Shown: positions 44,330 to 53,011 of the stretch, in pieces
Position numbering within the stretch: the first letter of the stretch is position 1
How the letters are laid out: each line of letters starts with the position of its first letter
Assembly (NCBI GenBank): GCA_963749145.1
Contig: CAVVLN010000004.1
Location: forward strand, 1,178,001-1,242,000
Direction of reading: 5' to 3'
Length of the DNA stretch: 64,000 nucleotides
Source of the DNA: JASHPR01 sp963749145
Lineage (GTDB): Bacteria; Actinomycetota; Actinomycetes; Streptosporangiales; Streptosporangiaceae
The notes under the pieces: model-generated
Database searches by the model: none
Told to the model about the DNA's origin: nothing
The model's input: the letters and a program-made list of their open reading frames with translations, nothing else
Program-made: the position numbers and the translations under genes

Positions 44330-44959
44330 GTGACCGCATCGCCGCAGGCCAGATCGCACGGGCCAGCCGGCACCCGGCTGCCGCGGCCAGCCCGGCGCAG
44401 GCAGTTGCTCGGCGCGGCGCAGGAAGTGTTCGTGGCTCAGGGGTACCACGCGGCGGCCATGGACGAGATCGCGGAGCGCGCTGGCGTGAGCAAGCCGGTG
44501 CTGTACCAGCACTTCCCCGGCAAGCTCGACCTGTACCTCGCGCTGCTCGATGAGAGCATCGAGGAACTGACCGGGATCGTGAGCGATGCGCTGTCCTCGA
44601 CCACCGACAACAAGCAGCGCGTGCCCGCCACGTTCCAGGCGTTCTTTGATTTCGTGAGCAGCTCCGGCGAGGCGTTCCGGCTGGTATTCGAGTCTGACCT
44701 GAGTAACGAGCCCGCGGTGCGCGAGCGCCTGGACCACACCATGCGCTCCTGCGCCGACATGATCAGCCAGTTCATCCGAGAGGACGCGGGCCTGCGTGAC
44801 GACGAGGCTCACCTGCTCGGCATGGCCCTGGTCGGCATGGCGCAGGTCAGTTCCAGGTACTGGCTGAGCACGAACAAGGCGATCCCCAAGGACGCCGCCG
44901 AGCAGCTTCTCGCCCGGCTGGCCTGGCGCGGGATCAGCGGCTGGCCACGTACCGCCTGA
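44330..44959 (+). CDS. TetR family transcriptional regulator
   Basis: 209 residues, GTG start with GGAG about 7 bases upstream. The N-terminal helix-turn-helix (about 25-70) has the usual AAMDEIAERAGVSKPVLYQHF; the rest is the ligand-binding helical bundle. It is followed by DUF3107 and a convergent ferritin-like gene, an order I recall from other actinomycetes. Ligand unknown. Confidence 0.92.
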   Translation: MTASPQARSHGPAGTRLPRPARRRQLLGAAQEVFVAQGYHAAAMDEIAERAGVSKPVLYQHFPGKLDLYLALLDESIEELTGIVSDALSSTTDNKQRVPATFQAFFDFVSSSGEAFRLVFESDLSNEPAVRERLDHTMRSCADMISQFIREDAGLRDDEAHLLGMALVGMAQVSSRYWLSTNKAIPKDAAEQLLARLAWRGISGWPRTA

Positions 44960-45035
44960 GCCAGAGGCTGCCGCGGCCAGGTTGGCCCGGCCGGGCCTGG
45001 CCGCAGGCTAGCCTCGGTGGCAGAGAGGAGCGGCC

Positions 45036-45263
45036 GTGGAAGTCAAGATCGGAATTCAGTCGGTGCCGCGTGAACTCGTCGTGGACACCAACACCCCCTT
45101 CGAGGAGGTGGAGCGGGCCCTGACCGCCGCGGTCGCCGAAGGCGGGGTCTTCGCGCTCGCGGACGATAAGGGCGGCAAGGTCCTGGTTCCAGCCGACAAG
45201 ATCGCCTACCTGGAGCTTGGCGGCTCGGAACCCCGGCGCATCGGTTTCGGCAACACCCTCTGA
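45036..45263 (+). CDS. DUF3107 domain-containing protein
   Basis: 75 residues from a GTG start with GAGAGGAG upstream. Matches the small actinobacterial DUF3107 family over its full length (MEVKIGIQSVPRELVVDT, KVLVPADKIAYLELG). Function unknown; usually found beside tetR, ferritin-like and DEAD-box helicase genes, as here. Confidence 0.93.
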   Translation: MEVKIGIQSVPRELVVDTNTPFEEVERALTAAVAEGGVFALADDKGGKVLVPADKIAYLELGGSEPRRIGFGNTL

Positions 45264-45271
45264 CCTTGCCG

Positions 45272-45487
45272 TTAACCAGCCGGGCTCGGCGCGGTCGTCT
45301 TCGTCCTGTTTGCATTCTTTTTCTTGCTGGTGGTCTTGCCCACGTCGTGGCGGGCGGCCGGGCGGCGGTTCTTGGAGCCGGGCGGGCGTCCGGGGCCGGG
45401 ATTGCCGGGTTTCGGTGCGGCTGCCAGGCAGGGCAGTGTGTCGTGGATGTTCCGGAATCCGCGGCGGACCCGGGCGGGGGTCAGGCG
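45272..45487 (-). pseudogene. Transposase C-terminal remnant
   Basis: The minus strand encodes RLTPARVRRGFRNIHDTL followed by GRPPGSKNRRPAARHDVGKT, a tail I associate with an actinobacterial transposase family. Nothing resembling the catalytic part lies upstream and there are no visible terminal repeats, so this is a leftover end in the 345-bp gap between DUF3107 and the ferritin-like gene. A chance reading frame in G+C-rich DNA cannot be excluded. Confidence 0.5.
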
Positions 45488-45608
45488 GCAGGCTCGGGCG
45501 GGGCGCTGCCGGCGGGCCCGCCTCCGGCGGTGAATTCTCGGGCGCAGCGCGCCATTACCCATCGATCACCCGGGCCAGCCCGCCATGCCATCACCCGGGC
45601 GTGACCGG

Positions 45609-46337
45609 TTACTCGGCCAGGCCCAGCGCGGCCATCCGGCGCGTGTGGGAGTCGGTTAGCTGCGCGAACATCCGGCCGATCTGGCCAAGCTGGGAGCCCT
45701 CGCCGCCGGCGAGCAGGCTGGCCAGTGCCTCTCGTTCGGCCGCGACCCGCTGCGCCTGGCCGAGTGCCTCGCCGACCAGCCGCCGGGCCCACAACGCCAG
45801 CCGTCCCGCGACCCGGGGATCGGCCTCGATGGCCTCGCGCACCCGGGCCACGGCGAACTCGGCATGCCCGGTGTCCTTCAGCACCGCGAGCACGAGTTCC
45901 TGCGTCCGGGGGTCAAGCAACTCGGCCACCGCACGGCAGAAGTCGGCCACGATGCCGTCTCCGACGTACGCCTTCACGAGGCCTTCAAGCCAGTCCGATG
46001 GCGCGGTTCTGGCATGAAATTCATCGATAGGCGCCACAAACGGCCGCATCGCGTCATCCGGGTCGACATTCAGTTCCTGCAGCCGGGCCCGCACCAGCCG
46101 GAAATGAGCGAACTCCGCGACGGCCATCTCCGCCTGGGCCGCCTTGTCGGCCAGCGATTCCGCGAGCGCGGCGTCCTCGACGAGGCGGAGAAAAGCCACC
46201 AGCAGCCCGTAGGCCAGCACGCCCAGCAGGTCGACCACGCCGCGCGGCGCATCCTCACCCGCCTGGACGCCCGGCGGCCCCGCGGCACCCGTCGCCGCGG
46301 GCGGGGCGGTGGCACCATCCGGACCGTTCTGCGTCAC
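45609..46337 (-). CDS. Ferritin-like fold protein
   Basis: 242 residues, GTG start. Mostly helical, with a repeated pattern of acidic residues and His (AVAEFAHFRLV, DTGHAEFAVARVREA) that suits a ferritin-like four-helix bundle related to the MiaE-like group. Whether a di-iron site is complete cannot be judged by eye. Convergent with DUF3107 and divergent from the DEAD-box gene. Confidence 0.85.
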   Translation of the reverse strand: MTQNGPDGATAPPAATGAAGPPGVQAGEDAPRGVVDLLGVLAYGLLVAFLRLVEDAALAESLADKAAQAEMAVAEFAHFRLVRARLQELNVDPDDAMRPFVAPIDEFHARTAPSDWLEGLVKAYVGDGIVADFCRAVAELLDPRTQELVLAVLKDTGHAEFAVARVREAIEADPRVAGRLALWARRLVGEALGQAQRVAAEREALASLLAGGEGSQLGQIGRMFAQLTDSHTRRMAALGLAE

Positions 46338-46405
46338 GAGCGCAGCCTAACAAGGCGACACAGATCCGCCTGGGTTACGCCTGCGGGCGCCGGGGCGCGC
46401 GATGT

Positions 46406-46414
46406 TGGTAGACT
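46406..46414 (+). promoter_or_regulatory. Extended -10 element TGG-TAGACT
   Basis: TGN followed by TAGACT (46409-46414), a good extended -10, with no convincing -35. Transcription would start near 46421 and give a leader of about 290 nt before the helicase start. Confidence 0.45.
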
Positions 46415-46424
46415 GTTCGGCAAT

Positions 46425-46628
46425 CCGCATCTGGAATGCGGTAACCCCCACAAGTCGTTAGACAGAACGTAAGGCGCGGCGATTGCCGAGAGCGGTGAGC
46501 GCCCCGGAAGCACCGCGCTGATTCTCCTCCGCCAGAGTGCGGCCGCGACGCCCGTGGCGTTAGCGATGGCCTATCGCGGAGGGGTTGGTTTACGGCTCGC
46601 GACGTTGGCGCAGGGCGCAATCGCGCCC
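46425..46628 (+). ncRNA. Candidate structured 5' leader of the DEAD-box helicase gene
   Basis: Four perfect short hairpins follow one another: CCGCAT-N5-ATGCGG (46425-46441), GCGGTG-N13-CACCGC (46492-46516), GCGAT-N5-ATCGC (46563-46577) and GGGCGC-AATC-GCGCCC (46613-46628). The region is non-coding and sits in the 376-bp gap in front of the helicase gene. RNA helicases are often controlled through long structured leaders. No known RNA family is claimed. Confidence 0.4.
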
Positions 46629-46713
46629 GGCACGCCGCAGGCCGCTGATGGAGGCGGAAGTTCTGACAACCGATATCTGTAGCATGCCGACCGCGCCAGA
46701 GGATGAGCGCGAC

Positions 46714-48360
46714 ATGCCTGACACGCTTGCTGACCACCAGGTTCCCGCGGAGGGGACCGCTACTGACCACCAGGTTCCCGCGGAGGGGACCGGGAAGACT
46801 TTCCGGGATCTCGAGGTCGCCGAGCCGATCTGCACCGCGCTTGACGCCGCGGGGATCACGGCCGCCTTCCCGATCCAGGCCCTGGCCGTTCCGATCGCCC
46901 TCAGCGGGCAGGATCTCATCGGGCAGGCCCGGACGGGAACGGGCAAGACCCTGGCCTTCGGGGTCCCGCTGCTGCAGCAGCTGGCCGAGAGCCCGCGCGG
47001 CCAGCGTTCCGCGCCCCGGGCCCTGGTCGTCGTGCCGACCAGGGAACTGGCCATCCAGGTCGCGGATGACCTGCGGATCGCCGGCGCGCACCTGGGCACG
47101 CGCGTGGTCACGGTCTACGGCGGCCGCGCCTACGAGCCGCAGATCGAGGCCCTCGCGGATGTCGACCTCGTGGTCGGCACGCCCGGCCGACTCCTCGACC
47201 TGGCCCGGCAGGGCCATCTGGACCTGTCCCAGGTAGCCGGGCTCGTGCTCGACGAGGCCGACAAGATGCTCGACCTGGGTTTCCTGCCTGACGTGGAGAA
47301 GATCCTCCGGCTCACCCCGCCCCAGCGGCAGACGATGCTGTTCTCGGCCACCATGCCCGGCGAGGTCGTCACGCTGGCCCGGCAGCATCTGCGCCGGCCC
47401 ACGCACATACGCGCCGAGCACCACGACGAGCCCACCCATGTGCCGAGCACCGAGCAGCACGTGTTCCGTGCGCACCAGATGGACAAGATCGAGATCCTGG
47501 CCCGGGTGCTGCAGGCGGACGGCCGCGGCCTGACGATCGTGTTCTGCCGGACCAAGCGGGCCTGTGACCAGGTGGCCACGGCGCTGACCACCCGAGGTTT
47601 TGCCGCCGCGGCTGTCCACGGTGACCTGGGACAGGGCCAGCGGGAGCGCGCGATGCGCGCGTTCCGCAACGGCAAGGTCGATGTCCTGGTCGCGACCGAC
47701 GTGGCCGCCCGCGGGCTGGACGTGGACGACGTAACGCACGTGGTCAACTACGAGTGCCCCGAGGACGACAAGGCCTACCTGCACCGCACCGGCCGGACCG
47801 GGCGCGCCGGCCGCACCGGGGTGGCCGTGACCTTCGTGGACTGGGCCGACCTGCAACGCTGGAAGCTCATCGACGACGCCCTGGGGCTCGGCCAGCCCGA
47901 GCCGGAGGAGACCTACTCGACATCCGAGCACCTCTACAGCGCCCTGCGGATCCCGCAGGATGCGACGGGGACGCTGCCGGCGGCCAAGCGCGGCCGGCTC
48001 GGCCTGGAGGCTGAGGACCTGGAGGACATCGGGGAGACCGGCCGGAACCGGTCCCACGCCACTCGCGAAGCAGCCGGACGGAGCGGCGGGCGGGCCCGGG
48101 CGGGCCGCGGCGACACTGCGCGAAACCACGAGACCGGTCAGCGCAAGCAGCGGGTCCGCCGCCGGACCCGGTCGGGGCTGACCATCGGCGAGAACCGGGG
48201 CGAGCCGGCCGGTCCCGACGCCCACGGCGCCGGGGCCGACGACGCGGCGCAGGCGCCGCGCCCGGCCGCCCGGCGGCGGCGCTCGCGCCGGCGCGGCAGC
48301 CGCGGCGGCGGCGCGGCCGGCCCGGCCAGCGGGACCGGGCAGGCGGCCAGCGAGGGCTGA
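46714..48360 (+). CDS. DEAD-box ATP-dependent RNA helicase
   Basis: 548 residues. Q motif FPIQ, Walker A ARTGTGKT (72-79), PTRELA, GTPGR, Walker B DEAD (VLDEADKM), SATMP, and HRTGRTGRAGR in the second RecA domain. The C-terminal 130 residues are Arg/Gly-rich and disordered, typical of RNA-binding tails. The ATG at 46714 has AGAGGA upstream; ATG 46684 is possible. Residues 7-26 contain a duplicated 11-residue unit. Confidence 0.95.
   Translation: MPDTLADHQVPAEGTATDHQVPAEGTGKTFRDLEVAEPICTALDAAGITAAFPIQALAVPIALSGQDLIGQARTGTGKTLAFGVPLLQQLAESPRGQRSAPRALVVVPTRELAIQVADDLRIAGAHLGTRVVTVYGGRAYEPQIEALADVDLVVGTPGRLLDLARQGHLDLSQVAGLVLDEADKMLDLGFLPDVEKILRLTPPQRQTMLFSATMPGEVVTLARQHLRRPTHIRAEHHDEPTHVPSTEQHVFRAHQMDKIEILARVLQADGRGLTIVFCRTKRACDQVATALTTRGFAAAAVHGDLGQGQRERAMRAFRNGKVDVLVATDVAARGLDVDDVTHVVNYECPEDDKAYLHRTGRTGRAGRTGVAVTFVDWADLQRWKLIDDALGLGQPEPEETYSTSEHLYSALRIPQDATGTLPAAKRGRLGLEAEDLEDIGETGRNRSHATREAAGRSGGRARAGRGDTARNHETGQRKQRVRRRTRSGLTIGENRGEPAGPDAHGAGADDAAQAPRPAARRRRSRRRGSRGGGAAGPASGTGQAASEG
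46731..46792. repeat. 33-bp tandem duplication inside the helicase gene
   Basis: A 29-bp identical block at 46731-46759 and 46764-46792 (period 33) encodes DHQVPAEGT twice near the N-terminus. It is in frame, so only the disordered leader of the protein is lengthened. Confidence 0.85.
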
Positions 48361-48546
48361 GCGCGTGCTGGGCCGGAGGCATAACCGGCCCGATACGCGC
48401 CCGTTATCTTCCGGCAAAGTCGCGAGGCTACGTTCGGATCAAGACCGGATGCCGGAAAGCCGGACAGTCGGCGACCGCGCGAGCGCCGTTCGGCGGGCTC
48501 TCCGGGATCCTGGAGATAGACGACACGCTGAGTAGGCTGCCAGCCA

Positions 48547-49755
48547 GTGAGCACACCGAGATCGCTTGATCTGCCCGACCAGGTGCGGCCGGTGACCATC
48601 CGCAGTCTGCGGGGCCGGTTCGCGGCCCTGGAGGCGTGGCCCGCCACCGGCGTGTGCGAGCGCAGGCCGGCGGTGCTCCTTCCCGGCTTCACCGGCAGCA
48701 AGGAAGACTTCATCCCGGTGCTGCGGCCGCTCGCCTCGGCGGGCCGCCGGGTGGTCGCGGTCGACATGCGCGGGCAGTACCAGAGCGAGGGGGCGCCCGA
48801 CCCGGCCGGCTACGCGCCGGCCGGGCTCGCCGCCGACGTCGCCGCGATCGCCGCGGCCGTCGCCGACGACGGCGGCAGCGATCGTCAGCGGTCAGGCCCG
48901 AGCCAGGCCGCGGACCGGGACACCGATCGGGGTGTGCACCTGGTCGGGCACTCCCTGGGCGGGCTTGTCGCCCGGGAGGCGGCGCTGGCCGGCCGGACGC
49001 GGATGATCTCGCTGACCCTGCTCGGATCGGGCCCGGGACGGATCTCCGGCCAGCGCGCCGAGTTGCTGCGCGCGATGCTGGCCCTGATGGACGCCGGCGA
49101 GGGGGCAGCGGGCGGCGGCGCGCCCGGAGGCGGCCCGCCTTCCGAGGAACGGCTGCGGGTCACGGTCGGGGAGATCTGGCACGATCACCTGGAACCTCAG
49201 GCCAGGGCCGACGGGGTGCCCGCGCCGGTGATCGCCTTCCTGCGCCGGCGGATGATGGGCAACAGCCCGACCGGGCTCATGGCCATGGGACGGTACCTGC
49301 TCGCCTGCCCGGACCGCACGGCGGAGCTGGCGCGGCTGGGCGGGCCGCCGATCCTGGTCCTGTACGGGGAGAACGACGACGCGTGGCGGCCGGCCGTGCA
49401 GGAGCGCATGGCCAGGCGGCTGGGCGCGCACCGGGTCTGCATACCGGGCGCCGGGCATTCCCCCGCCGTGGAGGCGCCCGAGACCACGGCCAGCGCGCTC
49501 ACGGCGTTCTGGCGGAGCGCGGAGGACAATGAGCGCCGGGCCAGCGGCCGTCAGCCCGGCCGGGCCGCCTCGAACGGCTCAGGATCCCCGGCCGCGTCAT
49601 CGCCGGCCGCGTCATCTCCGGCCGTGTCACCCCCCGCCGAGTCATCTCCCGCTGCGTCGTCTCCGGCCGCGTCATCCCCGGCGCCGTCGCCGAGCCCGTC
49701 CCACGGGCGCCGGGGCTCGGAAGCCGCGCTGCCCTCCGGGCAGCAGGTCCGGTAG
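48547..49755 (+). CDS. Alpha/beta hydrolase with repeat-rich C-terminal tail
   Basis: 402 residues, GTG start. Complete triad: Ser in GHSLGG, acid in GENDDAW and His in GAGHSPAVE; oxyanion loop LPGFTGSKED. The enzyme ends at about residue 330; the remaining 70 residues are Pro/Ala/Ser repeats (AASSPAASSP) and overlap, on the opposite strand, the last 205 bp of the RecB-like nuclease gene. Substrate unknown. Confidence 0.87.
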   Translation: MSTPRSLDLPDQVRPVTIRSLRGRFAALEAWPATGVCERRPAVLLPGFTGSKEDFIPVLRPLASAGRRVVAVDMRGQYQSEGAPDPAGYAPAGLAADVAAIAAAVADDGGSDRQRSGPSQAADRDTDRGVHLVGHSLGGLVAREAALAGRTRMISLTLLGSGPGRISGQRAELLRAMLALMDAGEGAAGGGAPGGGPPSEERLRVTVGEIWHDHLEPQARADGVPAPVIAFLRRRMMGNSPTGLMAMGRYLLACPDRTAELARLGGPPILVLYGENDDAWRPAVQERMARRLGAHRVCIPGAGHSPAVEAPETTASALTAFWRSAEDNERRASGRQPGRAASNGSGSPAASSPAASSPAVSPPAESSPAASSPAASSPAPSPSPSHGRRGSEAALPSGQQVR

Positions 49756-50564
49756 TCGCACCAGCCGCACCACCCGCCGGGCCGCGGCGGGAAGATCTCG
49801 TCGCGCGCGCGCCCCGCCGCCGCCTGACCCGCCGCCGTGCCGTCCAGCAAGGCCCGGAACCGCTCGTCGGCCGCGGCACACTCGGCCGCGATGGCCTCGG
49901 CCCGGCGCAGGTGCCTGGCCAGCGACTCGGGGGTGTGCTCCCAGACGAGCACCCGGCCGGTCGGCAGGTGATGCAGCTCCACCCGGCGGCACGGCCTGCG
50001 CATCACCCGCTCGGCCGCCAGCGCGTACAACGCCAGCGGGAGCGACGTCCGCGCGTCGTCCACGGTGAGCACGTGCCGCCCGGTCTTGTAGTCCACCACC
50101 ACGAGCTCGGCCGACCCATCACCGCGGCGGCGCTCGTCCAGCCGGTCGATCCGGCCGGACACCGCGATCAGGTCGGTGCGGGTGGCGACCGTGCGCTCGA
50201 CCCCGAGCGGCTCGCAGTCCGGGTCCAGGCCGGCCACATAGGCCTCGACCAGGCCCCGGGCCCAGCCGCGGTAGCGGGCGGACTGCGCGGGGCCGGCGAA
50301 GCCCTCCTCGATCCAGCCCTCCTCGAGCAGGTCGCCCGCAGCGGTCACGGTCCGCTCCGCGCGCGGCCGCCGCCACCACCCGGCCAGCGCGTTGTGCACG
50401 CTCGCGCCCAGGCTGTTGTGCGCCCACGGCGGGCCCTTGCCAGGCGGCGGCCGGTCCAGGTAGGTCATCCGGTACCGGCGCGGGCAGTCCAGCCAGGTGC
50501 CCAGCCGGGTCGGCGTGCATGTGTACAGCCGCTGCGGCATTCCCTCGAACCCAAGCTGCTGCAC
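49551..50564 (-). CDS. RecB-like PD-(D/E)XK nuclease with Fe-S-type cysteines
   Basis: 337 residues of the Cas4/AddB-like exonuclease group. Nuclease residues Asp in SGRIDRLDE and Asp-x-Lys in VVVDYKTG; one N-terminal Cys (WLDCPRRYRM) and a C-terminal cluster CGWCDYRTCC fit the four-cysteine [4Fe-4S] staple. Probably trims DNA ends. The last 50 residues are GDDAA-type repeats coded antisense to the hydrolase tail. No CRISPR or addA-like gene is nearby. Confidence 0.88.
   Translation of the reverse strand: MQQLGFEGMPQRLYTCTPTRLGTWLDCPRRYRMTYLDRPPPGKGPPWAHNSLGASVHNALAGWWRRPRAERTVTAAGDLLEEGWIEEGFAGPAQSARYRGWARGLVEAYVAGLDPDCEPLGVERTVATRTDLIAVSGRIDRLDERRRGDGSAELVVVDYKTGRHVLTVDDARTSLPLALYALAAERVMRRPCRRVELHHLPTGRVLVWEHTPESLARHLRRAEAIAAECAAADERFRALLDGTAAGQAAAGRARDEIFPPRPGGWCGWCDYRTCCPEGSAASEPRRPWDGLGDGAGDDAAGDDAAGDDSAGGDTAGDDAAGDDAAGDPEPFEAARPG
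49578..49690. repeat. 15-bp repeats coding on both strands
   Basis: Degenerate 15-bp units like GCCGCGTCATCTCCG repeat about seven times. The plus strand reads Pro-Ala-Ala-Ser-Ser units at the end of the hydrolase, the minus strand Gly-Asp-Asp-Ala-Ala units at the end of the nuclease. Confidence 0.85.
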
Positions 50565-50658
50565 GGCCCCATCCTGGCACGGCCGGCCGACATTCCCCGG
50601 CCGCCGCCAGCCCGCGCCAGCCCTGGCCAGGACGGGCGCCGCCGCGGACGGTGCCCGC

Positions 50659-51279
50659 CTACTCCTCGTCCGATTCCCTGACGATCACGTTGGGCCCGGC
50701 GGTCACCCAGGAGTCGAAGCGCTTCTCGGCGGTGGAGACCGTGAACTCGTCGCCGTGCCCGGGCAGCACCCGGGTGTAGCCCGGCAGCGTCAGCACGTGC
50801 TCGCCGATCGAGCTGAGCTGGCGGGCGAAGTCGGGGAACTCGTGCTCGTGCGGCACCGGGCCGTCGGCGGACAGCACGTCCCCGGCGAAGACGGCCCGCA
50901 GGTCATCGCAGGAGATGCAGACCGAGCCGGGGCTGTGCCCGGGGGCGTGCAGCACTTCCAGCCGGACGTCGGCCACCTCGAAGAAGCCGCCGTCCTCCAT
51001 GTCGATCTCCGGGTTCACGTCCGGATGTGCCTCGCGCCAGTACACCCGGTCCGCCGGATGCAGCGCCACCGGGGCCTCGTCCCGGGCCGCCACCTCGACC
51101 GCGGCGGCTGTGTGCGCCGCGTGCCCGTGGGTGCAGATGACCGCGAGCACCTCTCGGTCGCCGACCGCGGCGAGCACCTCGGTGGCGTCATCACCCGGGT
51201 CGACGACGATGACCTCGTCGCCGTCACCGACGATCCAGCTGTTGACGGTCGTTCCCGCCCGCTCGATCCGCGCTTCCAT
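50659..51279 (-). CDS. Metallo-beta-lactamase fold hydrolase
   Basis: 206 residues. Metal-binding motif reads THGHAAH instead of T-H-x-H-x-D-H, so the conserved aspartate is replaced by Ala; the later ligands are present (APGHSPGS, FAGDVL, PGHGDEF). It may bind one metal or be weakly active. Family members hydrolyse thioesters such as lactoylglutathione. Ends just upstream of the RecB-like gene on the same strand. Confidence 0.87.
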   Translation of the reverse strand: MEARIERAGTTVNSWIVGDGDEVIVVDPGDDATEVLAAVGDREVLAVICTHGHAAHTAAAVEVAARDEAPVALHPADRVYWREAHPDVNPEIDMEDGGFFEVADVRLEVLHAPGHSPGSVCISCDDLRAVFAGDVLSADGPVPHEHEFPDFARQLSSIGEHVLTLPGYTRVLPGHGDEFTVSTAEKRFDSWVTAGPNVIVRESDEE

Positions 51280-51320
51280 GGCGGCCTGCCTCCCTGTCTT
51301 CGCCCCGGCCGGGCGAGCGA

Positions 51321-52168
51321 TCAGCGCCCGGTCACCGGCACGTCGCCAGTGGCCGGCGACAGCAGCCGATCGCAGGCGTCGGCCGCGATCGTATCGGAGC
51401 CGATCCGGTAGCCGGTGAGTTCCCCGTGATCGTCGCTGCCGCCGCTGGCGACCAGGCCGAGCGGCCGGCCAGGTCGAGCAGTTGCATCCGCTGGGCGCGG
51501 TCCTGGTCCGGATGCCACACCTCGACGCCGGACAGGCCCGCGGCGGCCAGGCCGGCGATCACCTCGTCGGGCACCATCCAGCCGCGTCTCCCGGCCCGCG
51601 GGTGGGCCAGCACGCTTACCCCGCCCGCGGCCCGGATGAGCGCGACCGCCCGCGCCGGGTCCAGCGCGTACCTGGTGACGTGAGCCCGGCCGCCTGCCCC
51701 GATCCACTCCGGGCCGAACGCCTGGTCCGGGGACTCGATCACCCCGGCCTCGACCATCGCCCGGGCCACGTGCGGCCGGCCGACCACGCCGCCGCCGGCG
51801 ATCGCGCTGACCTGCTCCCAGGTGACCGGCACGCCCAGCTCGGCCAGCCGCCGGACCATCGCCTCGGCGCGGCGTACGCGGCTGTCCCTGATCCTTTCGC
51901 ACTCCTGCGCCAGTTCGGCATCGCCCGGGTCGAACAGATACCCGAGCAGGTGCACGCTGTGGCCGTCCAGGCGGCAGGACAGCTCCAGGCCCGGCACCAG
52001 CGTCAGCCCCGGCGGCAGCGCGGCCTTCGCCGCCGCGTGCCCGGCCACCGTGTCGTGGTCGGTCAGCGCGATCACGTCGAGCCCGGCCGCGCTGGCCCGG
52101 CGCATCACCTCGGCCGGCGGGCAGGTGCCGTCCGAGGCGTTGCTGTGGCTGTGCAGGTCCGCGCGCAC
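51321..52168 (-). pseudogene. PHP domain phosphoesterase, one-base frameshift
   Basis: Metal-dependent phosphoesterase of the TrpH/RNase AM group, about 282 residues if repaired. Motif order: MRADLHSHSNASDGT, ALTDHDTVAG, LAHPRAG, then after the shift ASGGSDDHG. The shift maps near 51465-51475 (CGGCCGG); one added base restores LAGRLGLVASGGSDDHG. All metal ligands survive, so a sequencing error is likely. The related TrpH enzymes degrade short RNA or 3',5'-bisphosphonucleotides. Confidence 0.88.
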
Positions 52169-52174
52169 GCTGAC

Positions 52175-52801
52175 CTAGCCCGGCAGCCGCGGTGAGCGCG
52201 CACCGAACGGCAGGGGGAGGTCCAGGCCGGGATCGCGCAGGTCGCAGAGCGCCAGCGGGTCGAGGAGCAGCATGCCCGCGGTGTCCGGCCAGAGGATCAC
52301 CCAGAGCCAGTTACCCATCACCTCGCCGGCGAACGCGGCCCGCCCGGGCGCGTCCACGTGCCAGACCGGGAATTCGTGGTGGCCGAACCCGACCAGCCCG
52401 TGCGGCGGGCCGGCGGCGAAGTCGCTGCCCGGGTCGGGGCCGGCCAGCCCGGCGCACCGGGCGCCGAGCCCGACTCCGAGCTCCTCGGACACCAGCAGCA
52501 TCTCGCCGGGCCCGCCGACCGGGTTCGGGCCGGTCAGGGCCACGACGCAGCCGCGGATCCCGCTGCGCTCGTCGCCCGCGCCGGCGAAGCCGGTGACCAG
52601 CCAGCGGTCCGGCAGCGGCCAGGGCAGCCACACCGGGACGGCCGCGCCGCGCAGCAGCCCGCCGAGCCCGGCCGCGGACGGGCGCAACGCCGCCCGCAGC
52701 GGGTACACCTCGCCGTGCGCGTCACACTGCCAGGCACTGGACCAGGCGCTGGGCGCGCGCACCGGGCCGCCGCACCGCGGGCAGGTCGGCGCGTTCCTCA
52801 T
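52175..52801 (-). CDS. DUF6758 family protein with N-terminal zinc-ribbon half
   Basis: 208 residues. The start CPRCGGPV suggests a zinc-binding knuckle, followed by WQCDAHGEVYPLR. The rest is a beta-rich domain with GFGHHEFPVWHVD and MGNWLWVILWP. I recognise the actinobacterial DUF6758 family; function unknown. It precedes the PHP gene by 6 bp, so both are probably co-transcribed. Confidence 0.85.
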   Translation of the reverse strand: MRNAPTCPRCGGPVRAPSAWSSAWQCDAHGEVYPLRAALRPSAAGLGGLLRGAAVPVWLPWPLPDRWLVTGFAGAGDERSGIRGCVVALTGPNPVGGPGEMLLVSEELGVGLGARCAGLAGPDPGSDFAAGPPHGLVGFGHHEFPVWHVDAPGRAAFAGEVMGNWLWVILWPDTAGMLLLDPLALCDLRDPGLDLPLPFGARSPRLPG

Positions 52802-52857
52802 GACAACTGACCGTGACGCGTTGTCTGCCGGACGTCAAGTACCCGGGCCCGCGGGCG

Positions 52858-52985
52858 GGGAGGGGTGAGCCCGCCGCGGGCCGGGGCTGAGCCCGCCGCG
52901 CGGGCCGGGGCTGAGCGCCCGGCGGGCCGGGGCCTGAGCCCGCCGCGGGCCGGGGCTGAGCGCCGCGGGCCGGGCTGAGGCGGCG
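52858..52985. repeat. Degenerate G+C-rich repeats between DUF6758 and NUDIX genes
   Basis: About six imperfect copies of a 19-22 bp unit around GCCGCGGGCCGGGGCTGAGC fill the divergent gap. Between them and the starts there is little room for a classical promoter. Confidence 0.7.
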
Positions 52986-53011
52986 GGGCTGAGCGGCTCC
53001 ATACTGAACGG

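Noticed and set aside
49551..50564. Cas4 of a CRISPR adaptation module
   Set aside because: The nuclease has a Cas4/AddB-like fold and cysteines, but no cas1, cas2 or array is present, so a repair role is more likely.
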